Shown: in pieces, positions 16,963 through 25,997 of the stretch
Numbering within the stretch: position 1 is the first letter of the stretch
Layout of the letters: each line of letters opens with the position of its first letter
DNA from: Paenibacillus eucommiae
Lineage (GTDB): Bacteria; Bacillota; Bacilli; Paenibacillales; NBRC-103111
DNA length: 64,000 nt
Direction of reading: 5' to 3'
NCBI RefSeq assembly: GCF_017874215.1
Contig: NZ_JAGGLB010000038.1
Location: 1-64,000, forward strand
Program-made: the position numbers and the translations under genes
The notes under the pieces: generated by a model
Told to the model about the DNA's origin: nothing
Seen by the model: only the letters and a program-made list of their open reading frames with translations
Database searches by the model: none

Positions 16963-17136
16963 GCTGCCGGACTCGTAGAGACAAGCGGTCCGGCAAAAGC
17001 GGTCCGGCAGCTGCGTACGCATACTTCGAGGCTTTCCGCTGGCTTGTTCTCTAAACCCAAGTAATCACATGCTTCAATCCTAATTTGCTCAGCTGAGCGT
17101 TTGCATAGGGAAGCATTATTCCCAGCCAAACGCTCA
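16963..17136. terminator. Paired hairpins between convergent sigma and kinase genes
   Basis: The first hairpin is GCTGCCGGAC (16963) with GTCCGGCAGC (17002), with another GTCCGGCA copy between. The second is a perfect 10-bp stem, TGAGCGTTTG (17094) with CAAACGCTCA (17127), that reaches the kinase stop. Neither has a long T-run, so termination here is probable but not certain. An open frame at 16810-17064 overlaps the first hairpin and is not a gene. Confidence 0.5.
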
Positions 17137-18873
17137 ACAGGGCAACAAGATCTCAATTTTCGTACCTTGCCACACTTTGGAATGCACCTGGATTTCTCCA
17201 CCGTGAGCCTCCACGATGGTTTTGGCAATGCTCATCCCGAGCCCGGAGCCATCCGTCGATTCTTCAGTATTCGTTCCCCTGTAGTAGCGATTGAACAAAT
17301 GATGCAGCGTTTCCTCGTCCATCCCCTTACCATTATCAATTACTCGTATGCATGCCTTGTTGTTCACCCTGCCGATAGAGACGGTGACGACTACGCCCGG
17401 CGGGTTATGCTTTACGGCATTGGACAACAGATTGTCCATCAGCCGCTGCAGCCAGGTTTCATCGGCCTGTACCAGCAGAGGTTGCTCCTCCCCGACGTAA
17501 TGAAACTGGTACTCAGACATCGTGGCGTCGTTGACATACTTCAGCACGGAGCAGCGTACCAGTTCAACCAGGTCCGTCTCGCGAAGCTCCATGATCGAAT
17601 CGCCCTGCTTGAGCTGATGAATCAATGAGAAGTCAGAGATCAACTCCAACATATAATCCCCTTTTTCCCGGATCGTCGCTCCCATGATCCGCACCTCCTC
17701 TTGGCTCCATTGCTCCGGCAAGCTCTCCAGCATATACCCATAACCTTGAATCGTGGCCAGAGGCGTTCGCAGATCGTGGGAAATCCCTGACATCCACTCC
17801 GCTTGCGCCTTCTCCAATTTCTCCCGCTCCTTCTCGGTTTGAGCCAGTTGATGGGCCATCTGATAGAAGGATTCAATCACTTCCTTATAGAGCCTGTAAC
17901 GGATTCGCATCGTGCCGTTGCGGCGGAATACCTTGCGCTTGTCCTTGGCGGTAAGCACTTCGTTGTATTGCCCCATGCGCATGCGTTCGAACCAGCCTGC
18001 GAACAGAATCAGCGGCTGACCGTAGCGGTAGCCATGCCAGATAGAGACTGGAACTGCCAAGAACAGGATTAGACCTGCAAACCACATGAGTCCACGCGTT
18101 GCCGTATCCAGCACAGGATGCTTCAGAGGACCTCCTTCTGCATTGGGTGTGTAGAGGATCCAGGTCATCCCGCTAGGTTTGTCCCGATGGGCAACAATAT
18201 TCGTGTCATAATTGCTGGGTGATTGCTGAATGGCCAAGATATCCAGTGGACGATACGCCCGCTGCACGTATGTTTCAGCACCGATGCCTTGTAAGGTATC
18301 TCCGCTGGGAGCGATCACCTGCAGATAGCTGCCGGTTTCGCGCAGCTGCTGTTCCAAGTGGGGAACCGCTTCGCTCCGCACCATCCCCTGCTGCCCGTAA
18401 GCTTGGAACCAGGCCACGAGCTGATCAAGGTCAGAATTTTGGTAGCCTAGCATGTACAGAAGCGGCTCGTTGAAAGCAAAATTCAGATGAGTATGAACGG
18501 CATACATCCCAAGTGTCCGTGTTTCTTGAATATCGAGCATCTCAGCAATGGAGTAAGAGGCCGACAGCGCATGATGCGGAGTTGTATTGACGGAGTAAAT
18601 CACCTCTCCTTCGGCACTCACAACCTGCAGCCACATCCCTTTCTCCCCGATGAGCTTCTCCCACTCGGGGGAGATCTGAAGCGTCCCGTCCTTGGTATAA
18701 GCTTCTTGAGCGATTAGTTGCAAAGCTCCAACCGGAAAGTTTCGGCGTATCTCATTATTCGTCATGTTCTGGAAGAACATGATGCAGGCAACTAGAGTGA
18801 TGGCCAGAATAAAAAGAGCATAAAAGATCAATTGATACGTGAAATGGAAGGACATTCGCTGTTGTATCCTCAT
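17134..18873 (-). CDS. Sensor histidine kinase (membrane, PhoR-like)
   Basis: A 579-residue kinase. Membrane segment 1 is at about residues 13-33 (IFYALFILAITLVACIMFF), segment 2 at about 260-285 (GLMWFAGLILFLAVPVSIW), enclosing an unusually long extracellular sensor of about 230 residues. The kinase core shows SGISHDLRTPLATIQGYGYM (phospho-acceptor His), the N-box LMDNLLSNAVKHN, DNGKGMDE and GSGLGMSIAKTIVEAHGG. It follows the regulator gene with a four-base ATGA overlap. The pair faces the RND pump operon across a short control region, so pump induction by an envelope-active compound is the likely role. Confidence 0.92.
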   Translation of the reverse strand: MRIQQRMSFHFTYQLIFYALFILAITLVACIMFFQNMTNNEIRRNFPVGALQLIAQEAYTKDGTLQISPEWEKLIGEKGMWLQVVSAEGEVIYSVNTTPHHALSASYSIAEMLDIQETRTLGMYAVHTHLNFAFNEPLLYMLGYQNSDLDQLVAWFQAYGQQGMVRSEAVPHLEQQLRETGSYLQVIAPSGDTLQGIGAETYVQRAYRPLDILAIQQSPSNYDTNIVAHRDKPSGMTWILYTPNAEGGPLKHPVLDTATRGLMWFAGLILFLAVPVSIWHGYRYGQPLILFAGWFERMRMGQYNEVLTAKDKRKVFRRNGTMRIRYRLYKEVIESFYQMAHQLAQTEKEREKLEKAQAEWMSGISHDLRTPLATIQGYGYMLESLPEQWSQEEVRIMGATIREKGDYMLELISDFSLIHQLKQGDSIMELRETDLVELVRCSVLKYVNDATMSEYQFHYVGEEQPLLVQADETWLQRLMDNLLSNAVKHNPPGVVVTVSIGRVNNKACIRVIDNGKGMDEETLHHLFNRYYRGTNTEESTDGSGLGMSIAKTIVEAHGGEIQVHSKVWQGTKIEILLPC

Positions 18874-19604
18874 CGTTCCTGCGACTCCTTCACCAGCTTA
18901 TAGCCGAGCCCGCGTACGGTAACCAGCAGCTTCGGATTGCCGGGATCGATCTCGATCCGCTCTCGTATGCGCCGGATATGCACCATCACGGTTGAGTCAT
19001 CACCCTGCCCGTTGATCCCCCAAACCTTGTCATAGAGCTGTGTTTTGGAAAATACGATCCCGGGAAACTTACAGAAGTGCAGCAGCAGCTGGAAAACCTG
19101 CGCGGCGCAAGGAACTGGCTGCCCCTCGACGATCAGCTCCCCCTCCGCCTCGTTGACGATGAAGCGGCCGAAGCGGTAAACCCCCTGATTGGGCCGCTTT
19201 ACCGGACTAGCTGTGAGAGCTTCCGTCTCCAAACGGCGTATGCGCGCCTGAATTCTTGCTGCCACCTCCAGAGGATTGAATGGCTTCGTAATATAATCGT
19301 CCCCGCCCATGGCGAAGCCTTTTAGCACATCAAGATCGGAAGCCTTTGCCGTTAGAAAGAAAATATGCGGATTTCCGTATTCGCGGAGCTTGGAGCAGAG
19401 CTCTAGTCCGCTGCCGTCTGGAAGCATAATATCGAGTAGAATGATATCGGGGACTATGCGCACCGCTAAGTCGAGTGCTTCTGCACAGGTGGAAGCAGCG
19501 TACAACTGATGAAACCCTTCCCTGCGCAGCACCATTTGCAGCATCGTGACAATCGAAGGCTCGTCGTCGACGATTGCGATTTTAATATCGGATAGACTTG
19601 TCAT
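18870..19604 (-). CDS. OmpR/PhoB-family response regulator
   Basis: A 244-residue regulator. The receiver domain has IVDDEPSI, the phosphorylation site IILLDIMLPDGSG and KPFNPLEVA; the winged-helix domain has VFQLLLHFCKFPG and GDDSTVMVHIRRIRERI. I start it at the ATG at 19604, which AAGGGTG precedes; the longer frame to 19637 lacks a site and enters the control region. It overlaps the kinase start by four bases. Two diverging copies of a tandem 11-bp-spaced motif lie just upstream (19635-19709) and are likely its own targets. Confidence 0.93.
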   Translation of the reverse strand: MTSLSDIKIAIVDDEPSIVTMLQMVLRREGFHQLYAASTCAEALDLAVRIVPDIILLDIMLPDGSGLELCSKLREYGNPHIFFLTAKASDLDVLKGFAMGGDDYITKPFNPLEVAARIQARIRRLETEALTASPVKRPNQGVYRFGRFIVNEAEGELIVEGQPVPCAAQVFQLLLHFCKFPGIVFSKTQLYDKVWGINGQGDDSTVMVHIRRIRERIEIDPGNPKLLVTVRGLGYKLVKESQER

Positions 19605-19634
19605 CGTTTTCACCCTTTTCCATAGTAGCATACT

Positions 19635-19709
19635 CACTTTAACAGAACCTAAACGGCGGGAACAAAATTAAGCTGCTGTTCATCGATTCGTTTAGGCTCC
19701 GTTTCAATG
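19635..19709. promoter_or_regulatory. Two diverging OmpR-type sites between the regulator and RND operons
   Basis: A 21-base motif starting CGTTTAGG occurs on the minus strand (19655 to 19635) and on the plus strand (19689-19709) with 16 of 21 bases equal. In each, GTTTAGG and a GTT-A/T-A/C-A half-site are 11 bases apart, the classical layout for PhoB/OmpR-type dimers. One copy points at each operon, which fits a regulator controlling both itself and the pump. Confidence 0.7.
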
Positions 19710-19764
19710 CGGCTGGTAGCATAGGAAATGAGCATCCTATTCGAACATCCAGGAGGAGTGGGTT

Positions 19765-19941
19765 ATGAGAAGATTCGTCCCTAGTCAAAGGTTCACGATT
19801 ATAAATGCAATGGATGATATATTACGCATTCGAATGATCAGCAATGAACAATTAGATGGAAAGTTAGTTGGAAAGTTAGATGAAAAGTTAGATAAAAAGA
19901 GAGATGAAAAACAAGAGCGGAAGGGGAATGATATAAGATGA
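19765..19941 (+). CDS. Small Lys/Asp-rich protein, coupled to the RND pump gene
   Basis: A 58-residue frame with a perfect AGGAGG seven to eight bases upstream of its ATG. Its stop overlaps the pump's start as ATGA. The protein begins MRRFVPSQRFTIINAMDD and continues with a charged repetitive tail (LDGKLVGKLDEKLDKK), with no signal peptide or membrane segment. I do not recognise it. It may be a translational coupler or a small partner of the pump or sensor. The strong ribosome binding site, coupling and position argue that it is translated. Confidence 0.65.
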   Translation: MRRFVPSQRFTIINAMDDILRIRMISNEQLDGKLVGKLDEKLDKKRDEKQERKGNDIR

Positions 19942-22900
19942 ATTGGTTTTTACAGGGAGTATTCCGCAACAAAGCGGCCATATCGATTCTGGTGGTGATG
20001 GTGCTTGGCCTCGGAATCTTTAGCTATTTTAAGCTTCCCATGGAATTTATGCCGGAGATGGAAACCCCGCAGGTAACGGTCAGCGTGGCCGGTCCGGGGT
20101 ACGACGCCGCCACGATGGAGAGCCTGGTGACGAACCCGCTGGAGCAAGCATTGGCGGCCATTAAGGGCAAAACCAATACGTTCTCGACTTCGGGAGACGG
20201 CTTCTCCCAGGTCAACCTGAACTTCGGTTCAAAAACGAATATGAAGCAAGCAAAAACGGATGTCGAGCGGGCGGTGAACGCAGTGCAACTGCCGGAGCGC
20301 ATGTCGCCTCCGTACGTCATTCAGTTCGATACTTCGATGCTTCCGATCTCGTTCGTCTCGCTCACGTTCGCCGACGGGACAAGTGAAGCGCAGATGGCGA
20401 AGCTGGAACAGCAGGCGGTCGACGCCTTCCGTTCGATTGACGGAGCCGGCGAGGTTCAGCTGTCCGGCAAGTCGCTGCCTGGCGTCGGCGTGTTTCCGGA
20501 CACGGAGAAGCTGGCGGCCAAAGGACTCCCGCTTCAGGCGCTTTACGGTGTGCTGCAGGGCCGCAGCGCCTCGTCTTCCGTCGGCCAGACGTCGCTGGAC
20601 GGGCAGGTCGTGAACTTGAACGTCGCGTCCTCCCTTCAGGACATCGAGACGCTGAAGAAGCTGCCGGTCGCAGGCGGAGTCGCCCTGGGCGACGTGGCCG
20701 ACGTCAGGCTGCTTGACGACAAGGAAAGCATTAGCCGGCTCGACGGCAAGGACTCGCTGATGATCGTCGTATCCAAAGCGGCCAGCGCCAATGCGGTAAA
20801 CGTGGGCAAAGGCGTGGAGAAGACGATCCAGGAGTTGAACGAGGAAAACAAGGATGCTGAGTTGAAGCTGATGATGAGCACGTCCGAACAGGTCGTCCAT
20901 TCTGTCAACAGCATGATGCAGGAAGTGCTCATGGGCGCCTTGTTCGCCACGATCGTCATCCTCCTGTTCATGCGCAACGTCCGGGCGACGCTCGTCACGA
21001 TCGTGTCAATCCCGCTGTCGCTGGCATTGACGCTGTTCCTGCTTGATCTCTCGAACATCACCCTCAACATTTTGACGTTGGGCGGCGTCGCCGTCGCGGT
21101 CGGACGGCTCGTGGACGACAGCATCGTTGTCATCGAGAACATTTTCCGCCGGCTGCAGAAGGAACCGTTCTCCGCCTCGGTCGTCATCGACGCTACTAGG
21201 GAAGTTTCGGGGGCGATCACCGCTTCGACGCTGACGACGGTCGCCGTGTTCCTGCCGATGGGACTCTTGCAGGGCTCGCTGCAGTCGTTACTGCTGCCGT
21301 TCGCCTTGACCGTCGCCTACTCGCTGCTGTCGTCCCTGATCGTAGCGCTGACCGTTATTCCGCTCATGAGCGCCGGGGTACTTCGCAACTTGTCGATCAA
21401 GGAGCACAAGCCGTCCAAGCGGTTTACCTCGTTCCTGCATTGGAATTTGCGGCACAAGTGGGTTTCGCTCGTAATCGCGTTCGCGCTGCTGATCGGCTCA
21501 GTGGGCGTATACTTCAACTTGCCGAAGGGCGCGATCGATTCTTCCGACGCCACGAATCTGAACGTGACGCTCGAATACAAGTTGGATACCCCGACGGACC
21601 AAGTGTTCGAAAACGGCAAAAAACTCGAAGCGTTCCTCATGAATCAGGAAGGTCAGGAATGGGTCAGCATGAGCATGGGTAACAGCGCCGACGCCGCCAA
21701 GTACGGAAGCTTCCAATCGCCGTCGCTCGTGTCGTACATGATTCAGATGAAGAAAGGCGCGAACGCCGACCAGATGATCGAGGCCATTAAGGCGGAACGC
21801 TCGAACTATCCGGGAGCGGAGCTGAACGCCAGCGCCGGTTCACTGTTGGGAATCGGGGGCGGCACGAACGTGTTCGTCGACGTATCCGGAGACGATCCCG
21901 CCCTGCTGGCGGAGACGGCTGGCGAAATCGTCTCCACGATCAAGCCGATCCAGCACGTGCTCAAGGTCGAAACGAACCAGGAGCAGAAGAAGACGGTGTA
22001 CACGCTGCAAGTGAACCCGACCGAAGCCAAAGCCGGAGACATAGCACCCCAGCTTCAAGGCATGATCAATCCGGTACCGATCGGCACGGTGCAGTCCGAA
22101 GGCAGCATGCTGACCGTCTCCGTTCAGCCAGTGCTTGCTCCGAAGTCCGAGCGCGACCTGAACGGCCTGACCGTTCTGACCGACGACGGTCCGAAGCCGG
22201 TGTCCAGCGTAGCGAAGTGGGTCAAGGAAGAGAAGCCGACGAAGTTCTACCATAAGGACGGGAAAAGCTACATTCGCGTAACGGCGACGGTCGAGCCGAG
22301 CCAGTTGTCCGTCGTCGGCGGCGAAATATCGCTAGCAATGAAAGACGTGAACCTGCCGAAAGACGTCAAAATTTACGTGGGCGGCGCTTCCGCCGACCAG
22401 TCTTCCGACTTCTCCAGCCTGTTCGTCATGATGCTCGTCTCTATAGGTATCGTCTACTTGATCCTGGTCATCACGTTCAAGACGCTGCGGGCCCCGATCG
22501 CCATTCTCGCTTCGATCTTGTTCGTGCCGATCGGAGCGGTGCTCGGCTTGATCGTGACCGGCGTGACACCGGGTTTCACCGCCATCTTTGGAGTCGTCAT
22601 GCTCATCGGCATCGTCGTCACCAACGCGATCGTGCTGATCGACCGCGTGAAGCAGAACGAAGAGACAATGACGATTCGCGAAGCGCTTCTGGAGGCAGCG
22701 GGAACGCGCATGCGTCCGATTCTGATGACGGCGATCGCCACCGTCGGCGCCATGCTGCCGCTCGTGTTCGGAGCGCCGGAAAGCGGCAGCATCGTCTCGC
22801 AGAGCCTAGCCGTCGTTGTCATCGGCGGTCTCATCGTCGCCACGCTGCTCACGCTCGTGATCGTGCCTTGCATCTACGAGCTTCTGTTCTTCCGCAAGTC

Positions 22901-22943
22901 CCGCCGCCAGCGTACAACCGCCCGGCAAGCGGCCTCGGCTTGA
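19938..22943 (+). CDS. RND superfamily efflux pump (AcrB/SwrC-like)
   Basis: A 1001-residue inner membrane transporter, normal for the HAE-RND group. After a cytoplasmic start, membrane segment 1 (ISILVVMVLGLGIFSYFKLP) leads into the first large external loop; the second half repeats this at NLRHKWVSLVIAFALLIGS. The proton-relay motif GRLVDDSIVVIENI with its Asp pair is present (about residue 393), as is the matching second-half helix GVVMLIGIVVTNAIVLIDR. It exports drugs, surfactants or metal chelates using the proton gradient. No adaptor gene adjoins it; the nearest is in the ABC operon at 13.9 kb. Its third codon positions look visibly richer in G and C than those of genes after 23 kb. A terminator follows. 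Confidence 0.93.
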   Translation: MNWFLQGVFRNKAAISILVVMVLGLGIFSYFKLPMEFMPEMETPQVTVSVAGPGYDAATMESLVTNPLEQALAAIKGKTNTFSTSGDGFSQVNLNFGSKTNMKQAKTDVERAVNAVQLPERMSPPYVIQFDTSMLPISFVSLTFADGTSEAQMAKLEQQAVDAFRSIDGAGEVQLSGKSLPGVGVFPDTEKLAAKGLPLQALYGVLQGRSASSSVGQTSLDGQVVNLNVASSLQDIETLKKLPVAGGVALGDVADVRLLDDKESISRLDGKDSLMIVVSKAASANAVNVGKGVEKTIQELNEENKDAELKLMMSTSEQVVHSVNSMMQEVLMGALFATIVILLFMRNVRATLVTIVSIPLSLALTLFLLDLSNITLNILTLGGVAVAVGRLVDDSIVVIENIFRRLQKEPFSASVVIDATREVSGAITASTLTTVAVFLPMGLLQGSLQSLLLPFALTVAYSLLSSLIVALTVIPLMSAGVLRNLSIKEHKPSKRFTSFLHWNLRHKWVSLVIAFALLIGSVGVYFNLPKGAIDSSDATNLNVTLEYKLDTPTDQVFENGKKLEAFLMNQEGQEWVSMSMGNSADAAKYGSFQSPSLVSYMIQMKKGANADQMIEAIKAERSNYPGAELNASAGSLLGIGGGTNVFVDVSGDDPALLAETAGEIVSTIKPIQHVLKVETNQEQKKTVYTLQVNPTEAKAGDIAPQLQGMINPVPIGTVQSEGSMLTVSVQPVLAPKSERDLNGLTVLTDDGPKPVSSVAKWVKEEKPTKFYHKDGKSYIRVTATVEPSQLSVVGGEISLAMKDVNLPKDVKIYVGGASADQSSDFSSLFVMMLVSIGIVYLILVITFKTLRAPIAILASILFVPIGAVLGLIVTGVTPGFTAIFGVVMLIGIVVTNAIVLIDRVKQNEETMTIREALLEAAGTRMRPILMTAIATVGAMLPLVFGAPESGSIVSQSLAVVVIGGLIVATLLTLVIVPCIYELLFFRKSRRQRTTARQAASA

Positions 22944-22976
22944 AAAGGAATGATCTTTGATAAAATATTTTAATAC

Positions 22977-23014
22977 AAAAAAGCTGCGAGGTTATTAGCC
23001 TAGCAGCTTTTTTT
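22977..23014 (+). terminator. Terminator of the RND pump gene
   Basis: An A-flanked stem GCTGC (22983) and GCAGC (23003), extended by the A and T tracts on either side, followed by seven T. It lies 34 bases after the pump's stop codon. Confidence 0.85.
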
Positions 23015-23269
23015 GTTGTAGTAACTTTAGGAGTCCAGGTATGTCTGCCCACCGTGAACCTCTACATGAAGGAGAAGGTTTTGCGCTCCTGTGTCGCTGA
23101 TATTACGTGTATCGCTTGCCGCGAAGGCTGCAAATATCTTGTAGCTTGTAGCTAGTTTCTAGTTTCTAGTATCTAGCTAGCATAGTGTCTTGGATTTGAG
23201 TATACGCGAAAACGTAGGATGGCGACTTGTAGATCGGACGTGCCATGCCCAAACGGATAACAGACGACA
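23015..23269. other. Gap after the pump gene, no gene
   Basis: No frame with a start signal is visible. Positions 23145-23185 hold short TAGCT/CTAG repeats (for example TAGTTTCTAGTTTCTAG). The dispersed mosaic repeat begins to the right. Confidence 0.4.
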
Positions 23270-23462
23270 GCAAAAATTACTTTCCTGAGAGCAAAAATCG
23301 CTTTCCTGAGGGGAAGGGATAGTGGCGATAGGGAAAATCTGAGCTTCCTTTCTGATTCTCTTGGAGAGTGAAGGGTCATGCCATCACTTTACCACTGTAA
23401 AGCTGCACTGTATAATTGAGAGTTTTCCACTCCAGACATCCCCAAAACGTATATTTTCTGGA
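23270..23462 (+). repeat. Dispersed mosaic repeat, locus 7 (partial)
   Basis: It contains CTTTCCTGAG twice (about 23281 and 23301) and then the GGGAAGGGATAGTGGCGATA module, then a module also found at 57880-57955 (GAGAGTTTTCCACTCCAGAC, then CCCA.AAAC..TATA.TTT.TGG.ACAAAAAAA). The palindrome array is absent. It abuts the terminator of the Nfu-domain gene. Confidence 0.65.
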
Positions 23463-23464
23463 AC

Positions 23465-23490
23465 AAAAAAACTTCCCGATGAGGGAAGCT
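23465..23490 (-). terminator. Terminator of the Nfu-domain gene
   Basis: Read on the minus strand, CTTCCC pairs with GGGAAG around a short loop and is followed by seven T. The stop codon of the Nfu-domain gene is about 115 bases upstream. Confidence 0.75.
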
Positions 23491-23544
23491 GATGATCGAT
23501 GTTAATATCATATATTTTGTAACGCATCTTTCAAAAGACTTTTG

Positions 23545-23587
23545 TTTATCTTGTCTATCACGTTTATCACGTTTATCACGTTTATCC
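23545..23587. repeat. Tandem 9-bp repeat
   Basis: About four and a half units of TTTATCACG (the first two are variants) between the Nfu-domain gene and its terminator. On the minus strand an open frame reads through it as repeated DKR, without a ribosome binding site, so I do not call a gene. Confidence 0.7.
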
Positions 23588-23604
23588 ATACATTATCGGC
23601 TCAC

Positions 23605-23874
23605 TCAATTGTAAACTGCTTTAAAGGCCTCTTCCACTTTGGGTATAATTGCGTCCCATTCCACATCCGCTACCTTGCTGACTGTAACAAAATCTTTGAT
23701 CCCGAAAATGTTATCAACACCTTCTATTTGGAGCAGAGCTAGAGCCAGTGGATGATCCGTTTCATCACCGCTTTTCAAGGATGTACTTCTTGGACCTTCA
23801 AATATGATTTGATTCGTGTTGATCTTGATCGCATTCGGATTTGGTGTATTCTGAAAATTAATTTCTATTGCCAT
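23605..23874 (-). CDS. Nfu/NifU N-terminal domain protein
   Basis: An 89-residue protein consisting of the Nfu N-terminal domain alone: MAIEINFQNTPNPNAIKI at the start, then DHPLALALLQIEGVDNIFG and DFVTVSKV. In full-length Nfu scaffolds this domain precedes the CxxC iron-sulphur domain, which is absent here, so a direct cluster-carrying role is unlikely. Stand-alone versions are common in Bacillota, and their function is unclear. AAAGGAGTGG supports the ATG. It is a single gene with a terminator. Confidence 0.85.
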   Translation of the reverse strand: MAIEINFQNTPNPNAIKINTNQIIFEGPRSTSLKSGDETDHPLALALLQIEGVDNIFGIKDFVTVSKVADVEWDAIIPKVEEAFKAVYN

Positions 23875-23947
23875 GTGCTAACCACTCCTTTAATAAAGTA
23901 TAATCTAATTTTTTATGGATCCAATCTCTTTCAGCCCGCAGGACACC

Positions 23948-24253
23948 CTATTGGGTTTTGTCCCCTTTGTTATTAACTTTATTACTGCTGCTCTTACTAC
24001 CACCGATACTACTGGCGTTATTACTGACGTTATTACTAGCTTTACTGCTAGCGCTACTGCTGGCAGCTTTTGCACCCTCGGCATTTTTAGTCCCCTTGCT
24101 CGTATAAGGCTTAGGGGAGTTCTTCGCCCTGTTGGCGCTAGCTTGCCATCGGTTCCAGCCCTTTTTATCCGTTCCTTTACCTGTTCCGCCCTTGCCCTTA
24201 GCTTTACTCAAATCAATCACTCCGCTATAATCCGCCATAATTTGTATGTTCAT
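23948..24253 (-). CDS. Small Ser/Asn/Lys-rich protein of unknown function
   Basis: A 101-residue frame of low complexity. It starts MNIQIMADYSGVIDLSKAKG, with a Gly/Lys-rich part and a C-terminal half of Ser, Asn, Ala and Lys, strongly basic and surely disordered. I see no signal peptide or membrane segment and no good ribosome binding site; the second Met (MADYSGV) is an alternative start. It has a non-random N-terminus and lies between same-strand genes, which slightly favours a real gene. A nucleic-acid-binding or spore-associated role would fit the composition but is a guess. Confidence 0.45.
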   Translation of the reverse strand: MNIQIMADYSGVIDLSKAKGKGGTGKGTDKKGWNRWQASANRAKNSPKPYTSKGTKNAEGAKAASSSASSKASNNVSNNASSIGGSKSSSNKVNNKGDKTQ

Positions 24254-24380
24254 ATACTTGTCTTTGTTAGTGTTACCATCAGGCTCGATTATTTAACCAA
24301 GTATGTGAAATATACACTATTGCCTGCCATATGTACAGAATAAAGCTCATTATTTAGTCATCACAGCACTTATAAGATCC

Positions 24381-24576
24381 CTAAACCTCTCTCTTCTTCT
24401 CCGGATTGTATAGAATTCTTACATAATCTGAATCCCTACTGTCCATATCCCCCAGATACGCCCGTTCATGCTCCGGTACAAGCTCATATCGTTCTTTTAG
24501 CTTTTCTCTAGTGTAGCTCGTAGGCTCCTCAAGATATTCATAATAGGCTTCTCTGCATGCTTCAAGTGATGTTTTT
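24381..24576 (-). pseudogene. Out-of-frame C-terminal end of the gene at 24497-25312
   Basis: In another minus-strand frame, directly after a five-T run at 24572-24576, the sequence encodes about 60 residues including CREAYYEYLEEPTSYTREKL and ending near YNPEKKREV. It has no start of its own and reads as a natural continuation. Adding one base to the run joins the frames as NGQKTSLEACREAYYEY. This is either a true frameshift mutation or a base-calling error in a homopolymer. Confidence 0.65.
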
Positions 24577-25312
24577 GACCATTCAATTTGCAGTGTGCAT
24601 CAACCAGTTCTTTGTATTTCTCGCCAATATCTTCAGAGTAAACAACTTCGGACAGCAGCACTTCAGCGAAATTATCTAGAATAACTTCAGTAGGACTACT
24701 AAATCCAGTAAAAAAAGTTCCCTTCCTAAAGTATTCTTGAAGCTCGTCTAATGCAAAGTTCAACTCAAATTCCGAATGATAGCACGTAACGCGCCCGTCC
24801 TTATAAACTACTAGGTTCACCAGATAATTAAGGCCTTCATGCTGCATAAATACCGCCAAGCCATCTCCATCGATAGTTTCATAAAAGAGTTCATTTTTAA
24901 CGTAAAAATCCTTCGCTTTAGGTGAAAAAGTTATTCTTCTATTTTTAGCCAGCTCCTTCTCTTCTGCAGATAGGGTATATATGTTTTCCAGCTTTGGATT
25001 AAGACGTTTAATGGTTTTTTCTATGTACTCATAATAAGTATGCTCGTCATATTTCCAGTTTGCCGCTTCGATTGTATACATCCCCAGCCCGTGAATGGAT
25101 ATGGCTTCTCCGTCAGGAATACTTGGAACAAGCCACTCTTCCCTCAGCTTTTCCTTCAGCCCAACCAAATCAACAAGCTCCCAGCAGTTAATCATTCCGT
25201 CTTCATACACATCAAGGTTTATAAAAAAGTACTGTCCGTTCCTAATAATGCCTGGAATCCGGGTGCCTTCAATCGTTTTTTGTCTGCTTATTTTATGCAT
25301 AAAATCATCCAT
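24497..25312 (-). CDS. Hypothetical protein, frameshifted near its C-terminus
   Basis: A 271-residue frame that I do not recognise. It holds two related halves: FFINLDVYEDGMINCWELVDL near residue 30 and YLVNLVVYKDGRVTCYHSEFEL near residue 170, each an LxVYxDGxxxC pattern within a beta-rich unit. No signal peptide or membrane segment is seen, so it is cytoplasmic. The last 24 residues (from HHLKHAEK) are probably not native, because the better continuation lies in another frame after 24572 and would give a protein of about 310 residues. No strong ribosome binding site precedes either possible Met (25312 or 25300). Genes of this type are often found in polymorphic-toxin or immunity sets, but nothing nearby supports that. 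Confidence 0.6.
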   Translation of the reverse strand: MDDFMHKISRQKTIEGTRIPGIIRNGQYFFINLDVYEDGMINCWELVDLVGLKEKLREEWLVPSIPDGEAISIHGLGMYTIEAANWKYDEHTYYEYIEKTIKRLNPKLENIYTLSAEEKELAKNRRITFSPKAKDFYVKNELFYETIDGDGLAVFMQHEGLNYLVNLVVYKDGRVTCYHSEFELNFALDELQEYFRKGTFFTGFSSPTEVILDNFAEVLLSEVVYSEDIGEKYKELVDAHCKLNGQKHHLKHAEKPIMNILRSLRATLEKS

Positions 25313-25499
25313 TCTATTATATTAGTATTTTATTGAACCGCGGAAGCTGCATATAGAATAAAATAATACGAAATATTACTAAGTGATACCAAGTAACACA
25401 CCAATTTACACCCATATTCTTATCCATATATTTATTCTTATGGACCACTTCAACTTTTCTATGGAATTCTCCAAATTCCTCCTTTAAAAATGAATGAAA

Positions 25500-25865
<366 letters not shown>

Positions 25866-25898
25866 TCAGCTTATTCCGACCAAGCAAAGCACACAGGC

Positions 25899-25936
25899 AA
25901 AAACCCCGCAGAGACTTAGAGCTCTGCGGGGCTTTT
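25899..25936 (-). terminator. Terminator of the importer/PhyH operon
   Basis: A perfect 10-bp stem, CCCCGCAGAG (25904) with CTCTGCGGGG (25922), flanked by A and T tracts on both sides, so it can act in both directions. It lies about 65 bases after the stop of the PhyH gene. Confidence 0.85.
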
Positions 25937-25997
25937 CCTGTTTTACAATGCGGGACGGCATCGCGTTATACCCTGTAATAACGCTGTAATATCTGCG

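Noticed and set aside
16810..17064. 84-codon plus-strand frame after the sigma factor, as a possible anti-sigma gene
   Set aside because: It overlaps the sigma gene out of frame, has no membrane segment and covers a hairpin.
23389..23589. 66-codon minus-strand frame starting with repeated DKR
   Set aside because: It starts in a 9-bp tandem repeat, has no ribosome binding site and runs through a terminator.
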